Shown piece by piece: positions 23,210-35,020 of a stretch of 64,000 nt of DNA (position 1 is the first letter of the stretch; each line of letters begins with the position of its first letter). A model generated the notes under the pieces. The model saw nothing but the letters and a program-made list of their open reading frames with translations, did not search any database and was not told where the DNA came from. This stretch comes from Dacryopinax spathularia (taxonomy: Eukaryota > Basidiomycota > Dacrymycetes > Dacrymycetales > Dacrymycetaceae): NCBI GenBank assembly GCA_037974965.1, contig JBBPFI010000009.1, forward strand, positions 992,001 to 1,056,000, written 5' to 3'. A program made the translations under genes and the position numbers.

Positions 23210-26200
23210 ATGGTAGAAATCACCATCCGCAAACGCCCTCGAGAAGAGGAACTCCAAGCCCAGCAAAAATACTTTCGCAAGACGCGCAAAGGTCGGGTGC
23301 AGAAAGGTGCGTCTCCCGTCCCAACCACCCAGAAAACCTCAGCTAATAATCTCTGCCAGTCCTACGGGAACGATACCTTCGCACAGACATAGGCTGCGGC
23401 GTCTCTCTCTGTCCTCTTTGTGCCTCCCTCCCCGGGCAATCGCCCGCCCTGCCCGCTTCTGGCACGCGGTCCCACGCTTCCTACCCCTCGGGCCACTTCT
23501 TAGTCCCGGACACAAACGCCCTCCTGCACCAAATGGACCTGTTCGAGCACCCCTCTTTCTCCAGCGCTTTAATCCTCCTCCAAACGGTCGTAGAAGAAGT
23601 CAGGCACAGAAGTTTACCGCTGTACAATCGGCTCAAAAACCTGGTGAGGAACGCGGGGGATAAGCCCGCTGGAACTGGGCAGGGGGAGGGGGAGGAGAGG
23701 GGAGGGGCATGGGTGTTTTGGAATGAGTTTAGGGAGGAGACTGCGCTTGTTAGGGAGGAGGGAGAGGGGCCGAATGATTATAATGATCGAGGTGCGCATC
23801 CACGCTTCTTACTCTCCTCCTGTCTTGCAGAGGTGCTAATGTATATACACAGCTATCAGAAAAGCGACAGAATGGTACAACGCCCACCTGCACACCTCCC
23901 ACACCACCGCCCGCCCCCGCCGGTCCGGCGTCCCCCCAACCGCCGTCCTACTAACAGACGACACCGCCTCCCGCCTTCTCGCAACCCAATCCCAGCTCCC
24001 TGTCTCATCCGTCCGCTCGTACGTCCAAGCCCTGCCAAACGCGAGCGAGCTATTGGACGTTCTTTCCGCTTCTGGGCCTTCGGACGAGGGTGCGGGGGCG
24101 AGAGGAGAAGGTGGAGAGAGGGGAAGGAAGGCGCTTTACCCTGAGTACCTGCCTGCGGGGGTGGTTAGTGCGGGCGTTAAGGCTGGGAAGCTGTTCGAGG
24201 GGTACTTTAATCCTAATCAATACAACTACCTCGAGGTGCGTCCCTTCCCGTTCCCGTTCACCCATCGTATGCATCCTTCGGGACAGTTCGTGCTAACCCC
24301 GCCTCGTCAGGGCTTCGTCAACTCCTCCGCCCTTGCCCGCCCGATCCTAGTCCTCGGCCGCACAGACCTAAACCGCGCCGTCTCAGGCGACATAGTAGCC
24401 GTCGAGCTCTACCCCGAATCCGAATGGAAAGCGCCCGGTGACGAGGTCGTAGACCAAGACAAAGCGCTCGCGAACGACGATGTCTCCGACTCTGCTTCCT
24501 CTGCCTCCGACTCGGACGAGGAGGACGACTTAGCGGGCGAGAGAAGGTTGCTGGAGAGGGAGATGAGGGATGCGAGGGATACGGCGCGCCGGAACCCCTT
24601 GGAACGACATCCTACGGGCAGGGTAGTGGGGATCGTCAAGCGGAACTGGCGCGCATATGTCTGTCACTTGGACCCCGCTTCTCTCTCCTCAACATCAGAA
24701 ACCTCCCATGCCCAACAAACGGTATTCGCCACCCCTGTCTCCCCCTCCCTACCCCGTATCCGACTCCGAACGCGTCAAGCCCCCCAGCTCCTCGGCCAGA
24801 AGATCCTAGTAACGATCGACAGATGGTCCATCGACTCCCGCTACCCAGAGGGACACTTCGTCCGCGCTCTCGGCCCCGCCGAGAGCAGGGAAGCGGAGCA
24901 GGAAAGCTTGTTGTTGGAGTATGAGGTGCCGTATAGACCGTTTGGACGGGCGATATTGGATTGTCTGCCTAAGGAGGGCGAGGCGTGGGTTGTCCCGCCT
25001 AAGGAAGGGGGGAGTGTGGTGTGGAGGGATAGGGAGGATCTGAGGGATGTGATTGTTTGTAGTATTGATCCGCCTGGTGCGTCCCTCTTTCTCCTCTCAT
25101 TATCCCATACTCCACCCGGCCCCGCTGCGTTGGACGTGTGATGTGACTGATGAGATTGTACTGACGGTGGACGAACAGGCTGCCAAGACATAGACGACGC
25201 CCTGCACGCCCGTCCCCTCCCGAACGGCAACATCGAAGCCGGCGTGCACATCGCCGACGTGTCCCATTTCGTCCTTCCCGACAACGCGATGGACACAGAG
25301 GCCGCAGCACGAGGGACCACGGTCTACCTCGTAGACAAGAGGATCGACATGCTCCCGAGTCTGCTCGGGACGAATCTGTGTTCGTTGAGGCCGTATGTGG
25401 AGCGGTTGGCGTTTTCTGTTATTTGGGTGCGTGCGATTTGGACATTTACCAGAGGTGAAGAAGGGGGAGCTGATGAGACGTTACTTATGTAGGAATTGAC
25501 ACCCGAAGCGAAGATCGTCAAAGTACGGTTCACAAAGTCGGTCATCGCGAGCAAAGCGGCCTTCACGTACAAAGAGGCCCAAATCCGAAAGGACGATCTG
25601 TGCGCCCCCTCTCTCCCTCTCCCCCATCCCATCCCTTGCGCTAACAAAGCTGCAGATCGCAAAAAGACCCCCTGAGCGAGAGCATCCGGCTCCTCAACTC
25701 CCTCGCGCAGAAGCTGCGAGCGGGGCGGATGGCCGCTGGCGCGTTGAACCTCGCCTCACCCGAAGTCCGCATCCAGATGGAGTCGCCCGAATCGTCCGAC
25801 CCGGTCGACGTAGAGCAAAAAGAGCTCCTGGAGACGAACAGCCTAGTGGAGGAGTTCATGCTCCTCGCTAACATAAGCGTGGCGGGCAAGATCCAGGAGA
25901 CGTTCCCGCAAACTGCGGTCTTGAGGCGACACATGCCTCCGCCAGCATCAAATTTCGAGGTACTCCAGGATGTGCTCCAAAAACGGAAGGGCATGAGCCT
26001 TGACATTTCCAGCTCCGGAGCACTGGCTGCAAGTCTGGACAAATGTGTCGATCCGGCCGAACCGGCATTCAACACCCTCGTGCGGATCATGGCTACACGC
26101 TGCATGCGCCCCGCGGAATATTTTAGCGCTGGCTCAGTCTCGAGGGAGACGTACGGGCACTACGGCCTCGCCAGCCCGATCTACACCCACTTCACGAGTC

Positions 26201-26741
26201 CTATCAGGCGGTACGCGGACGTTCTTGTTCACCGGCAGCTGTCAGCTGCGATCGACTATACCCCTTTGCATGCTTCGCTACATTCTCGTCAGCATGTGGA
26301 GAGGATTCTGAATGTCGTTAATCGGAGACATCGCATGGCGCAGATGGCTAGTAGGGCGAGTATCGAGTTCTATGTTGCGCTTTCGCTTAAGGGACGGGGA
26401 GAACGGGATGGGAGTGTGAGGGAGAAGGCGTTCATTATCCGGACGTTTAGGAATGGCGTGGCGGTGTTTGTGTCAAAGTGAGTCATTCACTCTTCTTCTC
26501 GTATTCCCTGTTTTGAACGAATATGTGCAGACTGGGTCTCGAGGGTCTCATTACGTTCAAGAAAGAGATCGAGTTTGACCCGGAGCTCTATTCCGTTAAA
26601 ATTGCGAGCCCGAAAGGAGAAGTTACGTTGTCAGTGTTCGATGAGGTTGAGGTGGAGATCTCGGTTGAGAAGGATGTGAACACGCAGCGCGGGAAGGTGA
26701 AGATGGTCTTGCTTCAACCGGTGGATTCTCGATCATTATAG
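23210..26741 (+). CDS. DIS3: exosome 3'-5' exoribonuclease DIS3/RRP44
   Basis: Catalytic subunit of the RNA exosome, acting in nucleus and cytoplasm. Eight exons: 23210-23306, 23360-23791, 23853-24235, 24311-25076, 25179-25426, 25493-25599, 25656-26477, 26531-26741; total 3066 nt, 1021 residues, the normal size. The N-terminus has the CR3-like [15 protein letters not shown], followed by the PIN endonuclease domain with [24 protein letters not shown] and LLTDD. Cold-shock domains follow ([16 protein letters not shown], then [19 protein letters not shown]). The RNB exonuclease domain shows the catalytic [20 protein letters not shown] and [18 protein letters not shown], and an S1-like C-terminus completes it. 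An acidic, serine-rich insertion lies between the PIN and CSD parts. Confidence 0.97.
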
Positions 26742-26890
26742 ATGCCTATGATCTCTCGTATACTTCTACCTATCCGCCATTTCTGCTGGAGCAGCGTGAC
26801 GGTGCTATTGAGCGATCTCGTACGATGAATGCAAACAGAACCGCCGTGCGGACGTCATGGTATTTTTCGTAACTACGGACATTTGATGCT

Positions 26891-28582
26891 TCAACCGTTG
26901 TAGCTTCCACCAGCAACCGCTCCCGCCGTGCAATTGATACCCGTGACGTTCACCGCATTAATGCAAGTGTACTCTGGAGTGAAGTTCTTGGGTGCAGTCA
27001 CGTTGAAGTTGACGAACTCGAAGTTGCGGCAAGGAGCGGCAGGCGAGCAAGCGATGTTCACCAGACTGCCGTTGTTTTTACCGGACGAGGTACCGACAAA
27101 GTTCTCGATCGTCACGTCTTCGAACTGGAGCGTCGAAGTGTTGCAGTATGCGCTGATGTTGGGCAGTGCTGAATAGGTTAAGCTGCAGCGCGGTCAGCGA
27201 GATGGCCCAAGCATCCGCTGGGAGACGACGTACCAGCTCTGCAGATAGACCGGCTCGTCCGCATCCTGGAAGTAGAAGTTCTTCATCGTGATGTTCTTGA
27301 CCAGGCCAGTTCCTCCACCTCCACCGTTGGGAGGCTCGCCGAAATGTACCCCAACCCATGCCTTGAAGTATGCAGCACCAGTGAGGGCGATGCCGGCTTC
27401 GGACGGATACATGTGCATGTCCTCCATCGTAATATTGATCTACATACGGATTAGAGCGATCTCAATAAATGGACAGTACAAGCCTACGAGATTGTCGGTG
27501 CGGTTCTGGTATTGACCCAAAGACCCATAGGCGACTCCGTTGCCACCATAGCAAGTCACGTTGCGCACGTAGATGTTGGTGGAATTGCCTTTGTACGCGA
27601 TACAGTCGTCACCCGTCTGTACGACCCAGTTCGTGACCGTGATTTGGTCGCTTCGGTAGCTGTCGAATCCATCCGTGTTGATGACTGTTCACCTTGTGAG
27701 CAACATCACCCGGAGAGTCTAAAACGGTATGCTTACCCCAGTTGTTGCCAATGTTGCCAGCTTGTGGGTTGGGAGGAGGCTCATCGGGATCCTGGCGTCT
27801 GTTCAGCAGCTACTTCCGACATTGCCAGATGAATACTGACATGGTTCGTGGCATTCAGGTAGATGTAGTCGAGGGTGATATTCTTGCTTTGCTGTAACCA
27901 GTTGTGAGCACCATGACTTTACGTGTAAATTCAAAGTCACTCACGTCAACGAAGATGAACCAGAACTGCGGCTGACGAATGCTGAACTCGGTCACAAGAC
28001 CGTCGGTAGCGTTGCTGACATATAAGCTCATAGGACGACCCGGCTGATTTCCAAAGCCCTTCGCGCGTGTGTACCATGCCTGGCGAAGTCGCATCAGTTA
28101 GGCTCAGCAGATTAGAATGATGGCGACGCACCTGTCCATTACCATCAATGCCACCTTGCCCGAATCCACCTCCGGAAAGCGTCCACCCAGAACCGGTAAC
28201 AATCCAGGCTGCCTGAAGGGTATCAAAGTCGGTCACCCAGGAGTTGTTAATCCAGTAGTTGAGGTCATCGCTGAACTGCGCGGGTGGTTAGTCCTGAGAC
28301 GGCCGGCTCGAGGCACGCAGCACGGAGACATACCAGAAGAGTACCAAAGACGTTCAGCGTCTTCCCTGTAAGGTCGGTCTTCAGACGCCTTTGGATAGAA
28401 TAGGTGTATGGTTGCGGAAGGGTGATCGTCGTGCAGTTTGGCGAGGCAATCGCATCTTGCAATTGCTGAGAGTCGTCACGGCCGTTGCCATGAGGGATCA
28501 GAGTGCAAGTCCCATTGCTGTCTTGGCTCGCAGCCAAAGACGCCAGAGCTCCAAGGAGCCAGACGACGGTGAGGAGGCGCAT
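26891..28582 (-). CDS. secreted GH28 polygalacturonase-type enzyme
   Basis: Glycoside hydrolase family 28 right-handed beta-helix enzyme cleaving pectin-type polysaccharides outside the cell. The first residues ([18 protein letters not shown]) form a clear signal peptide. Seen: [21 protein letters not shown] near the N-terminus; the catalytic NTDGFDS near 27670 and GDDCIAYKG near 27610. The usual third motif, Gly-His-Gly, reads [14 protein letters not shown], with Asn in place of His; exo-type fungal members show this kind of variation. At least six short introns; boundaries between exons are approximate. Many Asn-X-Thr sites indicate glycosylation. The C-terminal region near 26900-27115 is cysteine-rich. 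Exo-polygalacturonase is more likely than endo, but this is inference. Confidence 0.88.
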
Positions 28583-29523
28583 GTTGGTCGAGCCGTCTGA
28601 GGTCAAAGCAGCGCACACATCAGACTTTAAATAGTTGCACGAATCATATTTTGGCCATATGGCGGGATTGGCCCATACGTCACGAGGAGAGCTCCACATA
28701 GCAGGTAACTTCTCATACTGTATAGGGCAAGAGGCGGGATGTAGGTGGCCCCGTGGGGAAGCGAGAGGAGGTTCATCGTCGGTCTAACATTGTACGAGCC
28801 AATTACCTAAGTAGGAAATGTGGAGGGGCGGGAGAAGCAGTCGCTGGCGGCCCGACGTACAGCTCTGGAAGAGACGGAGACTAGCAATGTAAAAATAGAA
28901 GCAGAACTATTCATAAGGAAGAGCTCGGACGAATGCCTTTCGGAGAACGAAGACGAGAGCGAGCAGCCAAATTCCAGTGCCAGAAACCCGAGTCAACGGG
29001 CCAAGAGAACGGTCCGAATATCGAATCGTCCAGAAGCTGTTCCATCAAATGAGATTTCGGAGGTCGGCAAGGTCAATTACTGGTCCATAAGCTCAAGAGT
29101 CATGAAGGTTGAGAGAGACCAGCCAGTCCGAATTCAAAGCAGCGCGTCGAGAAGACAAAGCGGTGATGTGGAGAGCACCAAAAGAAGCACGCTCATTACG
29201 TCGTTGCACGTGCATAGGTACAAATTGCGGCCGAGCGCATTTCCGAACTGCACCGGAGTTCGGAGTAGTGAGAGACCGAACCAACTCCGAGCGGAGTGAG
29301 CTCGACCAGAATTCAAGCAAGGTCTGCAAGCGGCACTGTACATATTATATGCGTTGGCCCAGAGCGGAAGAAGCTCTCTAGTTCACAAGATCGGGCAAGG
29401 AAGTCGTGCTAACATCGCTGAACACTGGAGACTCTGCTCACTCAAGGCGAGGGAGCAATTCAAAGAGCAGTTCAAATACCAATGTCATATATGATTCACA
29501 CGATCATGACTATTTTACCAGAA
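28583..29523. other. intergenic region, GH28 to GH10
   Basis: About 940 bases. A 159-codon plus-strand frame (28820-29299) rich in Ser, Arg and Glu has no recognisable domain and is not called. An inverted pair CCGAACT/AGTTCGG with a 7-base loop lies near 29243-29263. One GTGGGG (SYGGRG) site is near 28753. Confidence 0.5.
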
Positions 29524-30903
29524 TTAATCCTTAGGAACTGTGCACTGATCAACGCCGAGTGCGGTAGCGCACATCTCGGGCTTCCAAGCAGCGTACCGCT
29601 CGAACCTAGCAAGCACCTCGTAGTACACAGGCTTCGGGTTGCCGTTCGAGTCGAACAGCGTCGGCATGGCAACACCGTGGCTCGGGCTGGGTGTGATCCA
29701 GGAGACGTCGTCCCTAGTGTCCCAGTTGATGAACTCGTGGCAGTTGCTCGCGTACAGGCACGCGTCGATGTAGTCGCCCCAGATGGCGGCCTGATACCTG
29801 AGCGCTTCGGTCGTGTTGGTCGGGATCCAAAGGTCCATCTCGGTCACGAGCGCGTCGACGCCGAGATCGGCCAGGCGCTTGAAGGTCGCTTCGAGCTGGG
29901 CCTTGGGCACGAACTGACCCTGGGCAGCACCGATGTGGCTCTGGAAGCCAACGCCCATCCGGTTGTACGGAATTCCGGCATTCTCGTGGAGGTCCGCGAT
30001 GAGCTTGAAGACGCACTCTGTCTTGGCGTTGTTGGTGGCGCCGGTGGAGTAGTCATTGTAAACCAGCTTTCCAGGGTCGTACTTCAGAGCGGTGGACCAG
30101 GCGGCATAGGCGAAAGAGAGGTTGGTGACCAGAGGGGTGGAGCCGCCGTCGTGGGTAACGGTCGGCCATCGGTCCGCGGAGGATACGCACTCCCATGCAT
30201 CCATATCCATGGTGGTGCTGTCGCCAATGAGCTCGTTTGTCACGTCTGCGCCAATCGTTAGTAGGGTTACAAGCCACATAAGAGTCATGCGCACCCCAAG
30301 AAGTAACATATGAGCCGAGGCCGCCAATCTCGGCCGCGACGTGCTGCGGGATGACATTATTGACGAGATCACTGGCAGACACGTTGCCCGGCAGCCAGGA
30401 GGGGGTCTGAGAGTGCCAGAAGGTGTTGTGCCTGTGATGCGGATGAGACAATGAGCAAACTGCGTAGACTATGTGCAACGCACCCTCGGAAGCTCGCGAG
30501 GTGATCGATCGCGTACTGCTGCACACCTCTGCAGTCGGTAAGGTTGTGCACGCCGCGCTCCGGCTCGGTATCGTACCACTTGCAGCCGTTTTCAGCTACA
30601 ATCTAGTTCAAACGGATCAGCACCTGCTATCGCGGATAGCGAACGACTGAAGGGGCTTACGTGGTTCCATGTGTCCCAGAACCTGTCGCTAGTCCACTGA
30701 GCCTCTGCCGCTGAGTTGAAGATATCGTGCGTGCTGCCAAAGTGGAAGTCGCTGCCCTTGCGAAGGGAGACAAGCGGGAGGACCTCGCGGATCTTCGCCT
30801 TGCCGGTGTACACCTTGGTGTTATCGATGAGCAGCGAGACCGTTGGGATGGTCTGTGCAAGCGCTGCGAGCGGTGCGGCGAGGAGGAGGGCGAAGGCGGG
30901 CAT
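29524..30903 (-). CDS. secreted GH10 endo-1,4-beta-xylanase
   Basis: Retaining xylanase of glycoside hydrolase family 10, a TIM-barrel enzyme that cuts the xylan backbone outside the cell. Signal peptide at the start (MPAFALLLAAPLAALAQ). First exon 30661-30903; further introns near 30430-30480 and 30246-30295; last exon to 29524. Seen: NGCKWYDTEPERGV (GH10 usually ...MKWDATEP), GHNTFWHSQTPSW (usually GHTLVWHSQLP), the acid/base motif WDVTNELIGD, and the nucleophile in ALVTEMDLWIP (usually ITELD). No cellulose-binding module is present at either end. The substrate-binding motifs are divergent from classic GH10 xylanases, so activity on another beta-1,4-glycan is possible. The promoter is dense in GCGGGG sites. 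Confidence 0.92.
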
Positions 30904-31727
30904 CGTGCGTGATCTTTTGCGGGGCAGCGGCCGGTCCTAGCCTCAAAGCATTGCTATATCCCCGCTTCTTATGTAGGCGTGAGAGGTTGGTTGAAGGAAG
31001 TCGTTCCTGGAAAAGAAGTCAACACTCGCCGGAAGGATGCCTAAAGGAGTATTCTTCACTCGTCTCCCCGGCCATTCTGCCCCAAGTTCATTCGTACTTC
31101 AAGTCCTGATCACCTGCGACTCACCCCGGCTGAACACGCCACACCTCTCGCTTTCCCCCTAGTTTACCAACAGTCCCGGATCAACAAGCAGTCAAGCAGA
31201 GCCATCAGCGATGTAGGCAGCCCATTTCAATGCAGGCTAGCTCCCCGTGGGTAAAGTGGTGCGACCTGTCGACCGGAGGAAGTGCATGCGGGGTAATTGA
31301 GCGGGGGAAAGAAGCGCTCGGATGGACGCGGACTGCGAGCACCACGCGGCGTGGCAGAGTCCCCGCGCGCTTCTTTCCACGCGGTCACCAACCTCGTCTA
31401 TTTCTTTTCCTGCGGGGAATGACGCTGTTTCCAGAATGATCGGGGCTAGATGTTGAAAGCTTCTCTCCACAGTTTAACCGCTGGGCGCGTCCGAGTACGT
31501 TGAAAGACGGATTAGTTGCGGGCAGCTGAGGTGATCATTCGGATGTCTCGTTTGGGCTCTCGTCCGAAGAAGACAACATCGCTCCTACAGCCACAGCATC
31601 GTTTGAAACGATCGATGTTCGTCAAGACACCGAATGGGGAATACAATGCACGACGTGCTCGAGACTAGGGCTACAACATCGGACGAATTCGGGAAGGTCA
31701 GAGGCATGGTAGGGGTCACGCTGATCC
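30904..31727. promoter_or_regulatory. xylanase promoter with CreA/Mig1-type sites
   Basis: Exact GCGGGG hexamers lie at 30919, 31288, 31301 and 31412 on the plus strand and at 30960 and 31361 on the minus strand: six within about 500 bases, where well under one is expected. GCGGGG fits the SYGGRG consensus of the fungal carbon catabolite repressor CreA/Mig1. A TATA-like GATATAG lies near 30955. Glucose repression of the xylanase is the natural inference. Confidence 0.6.
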
Positions 31728-34672
31728 TTACATCCTGCGACGTTCGTGAGGTTCTCTCCAGGGCACGCCCAAGACATCGAAGATCTCTCGTTCGGTCTTG
31801 CTTGCGATGATCACGCCTTCGGAGATCTTCTTCCTCTTACTGTCCCTAGCTACTCCGCCGTACAAGCCTCGTTGGTTGAGCGAGTAGCCTTTCTTGTGTG
31901 CGAGGAGGCGAATGGACCGGTTAAACAGATCGTCTCCGGTGAAGTAGATCAAAGCGGCACCCTTTTGATCGTAGGGGATCGCGAGAATGTCTGTTACGTA
32001 CGACGAAGAAGAAAGGGTTAGGTACGCGGAACCATTCGGCTAGGCACAGAACGTACCTATCCGGCGCATCTTCCCATCCGGGGGAAGTCGGCATAGTCCC
32101 ATGTATTTTTGCTCGAGTGAACGATTGTCCGAGGGGACGGCTAGATCTTCGGTTAAGATGCCTTGCTCGTGGAGTCGATCAATGAGCTTATTCAGGACGC
32201 CTGGATTACGGGACCGTCAGATTTCGACCGTTGCAAAGGAACGACATTGCCGACCTGCATGCGTGATTCCATCCGATGGGTCTCGAGTGAGGAGCAGGTC
32301 GATATCGCCGACGGTCTGCTCTCCTCGTCGATAACTTCCCATAATGTACAAAGTGAGATTGCCGTCAATGGCCAAAGCTGCGCTGGCTTCAGCCTAGACA
32401 CGGCCACAAGTGGTGCTCGGCTTTACCAGTCTCTTTGATCTTGTCAAAGATCGCAGTGGCTTCCGGCCTAGGTATCCGTTCTTGGAGATCATCATAGTAT
32501 TTCAGCCCGATCTGCATAACGATCAGCCAAGGTTCGTCCCATCGCAGGAGTGACTAACCGCCTGATTTCGCGTCAACCGAATCTCGTCCTTCCGCTTCTC
32601 GACATCCTCCAGCGTCCTAAGGCCCATTCTGTACCATTGATGGGCCCTCTTCGCGCCCACATCGTATATACCCGAAAACAGTCTGCATACGCGGTACTCC
32701 TCCGTATCCTCAGCTTTGATCCGCTGCAAGTCTCCGGTCTGGATGATCTCCATGATCTTGTCCGCTGTCTTAGCGCCACTTCCGTTCAGCTTCAGCGCTT
32801 GCTCGCGGGTAGTGATCTTATGTTTGACTCGGGATAGGTCGCCAATGACTACAATCATTTTGAATAAAGCCACGTCAAGACGAAAAACGAATGCACCTTT
32901 GTTCAGCCCGAAGACCTTGAACGTATCCGTGTCTCCCTGTTTGTTCTGGTAAATAGTTCGCAGCTCCTTCAACTGTTATGGCGCATCAGCACGTAGGTCA
33001 CCTCGGGAAGACAGGGTCAAACCTTGTCAATGATGTACTGATTCGGGTTCTCGCTTGTGGTCTCCTGCGGCTCTTGTAAGCAGGCGAATCCTTTAGCCGG
33101 CTCTTTGTCCAGCTGCGAAGTCCCGGCTTCAGGTGTCTGGTCCTGGCTTGCTTCAACATCTGAAGAGCTCTGTTCTCTTGCGAGCTCGGCGGCGGCTTCG
33201 TCATATAGCTCTGCTAGGGGATCTTCAGCAACCTCTGCCGGTTGCTCGCCACGCTGATCAAGCGATGAACTGAGTGCCAATTGGTCTTGTCGGGCTTTGT
33301 TAAGCTTGACCTGCTTCGGATCAGGTTTCTTGGGAGTGGTGTAAGAGCCATCGCTGTCTCCGTCATCTCTAGCCCTGGTTTATGCTCAGTATTGTTCGGA
33401 CTTGAACGAATATGACTTACCTTTTGCGCCGTTTAGACGGAGCAGGATCACTAGCCGTGGATGCCGGCTCAACAGCGGCTTTCGCGGCTTTCTTACTGCT
33501 CTCAGAAGGCTTTCGATCTTCGTACAAAACATGCCTGATGGTCGAACGTGGGATCTCCGCATCCTCAGCCTGTACAAGGTCAGAGGGCGGGAAGAAGGAA
33601 AACGTTAGAAGCATACATGCTGGCACTCCACCATGTAGTCCCACAATACGATTTTGATATGCTTCGGTACCTTCGTCAAGCGAGAGATTCCGAGAGCTTT
33701 CGCAGCCGACTTGTTATCGATTGCCGTCTTCGTGGTGGCGATCATGGTGACTGTGTCCGAATCGTATTTGTCCGCAACGTTTCCTCCGAGGCGGCGAATC
33801 TGTCGCAGAGTCAGTAACAACCGCATTAAGGAAACATGAGTACTGACAGTGATGAGTCGCTCCCGCTCAGCTTTGTGTTTCCCGACGTCGGAAACTGCAA
33901 GAAACACCGTCTGGTCCTTCAGCGCTTGGCACGGGAACGGAGCTCCGTGTATGGCAGAGGTATAATTCTCCTGTATCCAGGTCGCGAATTCCGATAGAGG
34001 AAGCTCGAACTTGTCCGTCCTCTTCGACGAGCTACTCCGGTGCTTTGGCTTTGGCCTATCCGTCGTGCTTACATCGGAGGAAGCGACGGTCGCCTTGCTC
34101 GTGCTCGCAACAGCAGCTTCGGAGGCCGCGGAGGTGACCATCGTGCGCGAAGAGACTTTGGACGGCGCGTTCGAAGGGAAGCGAGGTACGAGCCCTGCGC
34201 GCAAGGTTATATTTTGGGCATTGTTTTGAAGGGTCGCTTGGGCTCGGGTTGATGACTCCTTCTCTTGGGGTTTGGCAGGTGTGTTAATTCCGGATGTTTG
34301 GTTCCGTTCGGTGGGAGGTGGTCGAGATGTGGTCGGTTTTGGCTCCATATGATTCGCAGTAGGGCGACTTGGTCCAGCATGCTGAGCCGGAAAAAGAGGC
34401 GCATTGATGTTGAATGGCAGAGGCGCAGTAGCGTCCGTCATATCCACACCATCGGAGGAGGCTTGCTTCTCGCGACGCCGCCGTCGCGCCTCCAGGAGAA
34501 AAGCGGCCATCCCTTCGTCGGTATCTTCATTATCGGGTATACTCCCTATTATGTCGGATTCTAGTGCTCGGTGAGGAAGCTGCCTAGCAAGTCGTTGATG
34601 AGCCCCTACGGAGAAAGAACGCGTCCATTTCGTCTTTGGACGGAAAGAGCGGAGGGCGGGAAAGAGCGTCAT
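31728..34672 (-). CDS. POLL: family X DNA polymerase (lambda type)
   Basis: Gap-filling nuclear DNA polymerase of base-excision repair and end joining. Start taken at the ATG at 34672; stop at 31728. In order: a Ser/Pro-rich N-terminus; a BRCT domain (LKDQTVFLAVSDVG ... HIKIVLWDYMVECQ); a linker; the 8-kDa domain with helix-hairpin-helix KLNGSGAKTADKIMEIIQTG; a second hairpin FSGIYDVGAKRAHQWY; the palm with YIMGSYRRGEQTVGDIDLLLT carrying two catalytic aspartates; the third in DILAIPYD; then ALIYFTGDDLFNRSIRLLAHKKGYSL of the thumb. The BRCT plus 8-kDa arrangement favours polymerase lambda/Pol4 over beta; mu or TdT-like are less likely. About eight short introns; I did not fix all boundaries. 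Confidence 0.92.
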
Positions 34673-35020
34673 CACGGTTCATGTATAGGAGTGGGTTATG
34701 CACAGACGATATTCACAATATTAGCAGACCGAGGTGGCCGAGAGAGGGAGAGCAGGTTGCCGTTATTCGATCATGTCGATCCAGCATAGATCTTTCTGCG
34801 ATTGTCTCGCATACATCTGACGAGCGGCGACAGTGCGCGAAAGAGCGCGTTCGGTGACTGTGCCGTGCGTGTGGCGTACGAAAAGGGGCCCTGAGCTCCC
34901 GGTTGGCTTCAACCGCGTCCGTCACCATCATCAGCCGCGTCCCCCCACAGACCTTGATCGAATTATACTCTGATGACAATTATTCTGTAAAACCAGCAAT
35001 ACTACGTATTTCAACCAAAT
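34673..35020. other. intergenic region, POLL promoter / T3 3' end
   Basis: About 350 bases; no gene or element recognised. Confidence 0.6.

Noticed and set aside
28820-29299. 159-codon plus frame as a gene
   Set aside because: Ser/Arg/Glu-rich, no domain, no upstream features; could be a chance frame.
29482-30261. 259-codon plus-strand frame
   Set aside because: Antisense to the GH10 xylanase, which has clear catalytic motifs; this frame has no domain.
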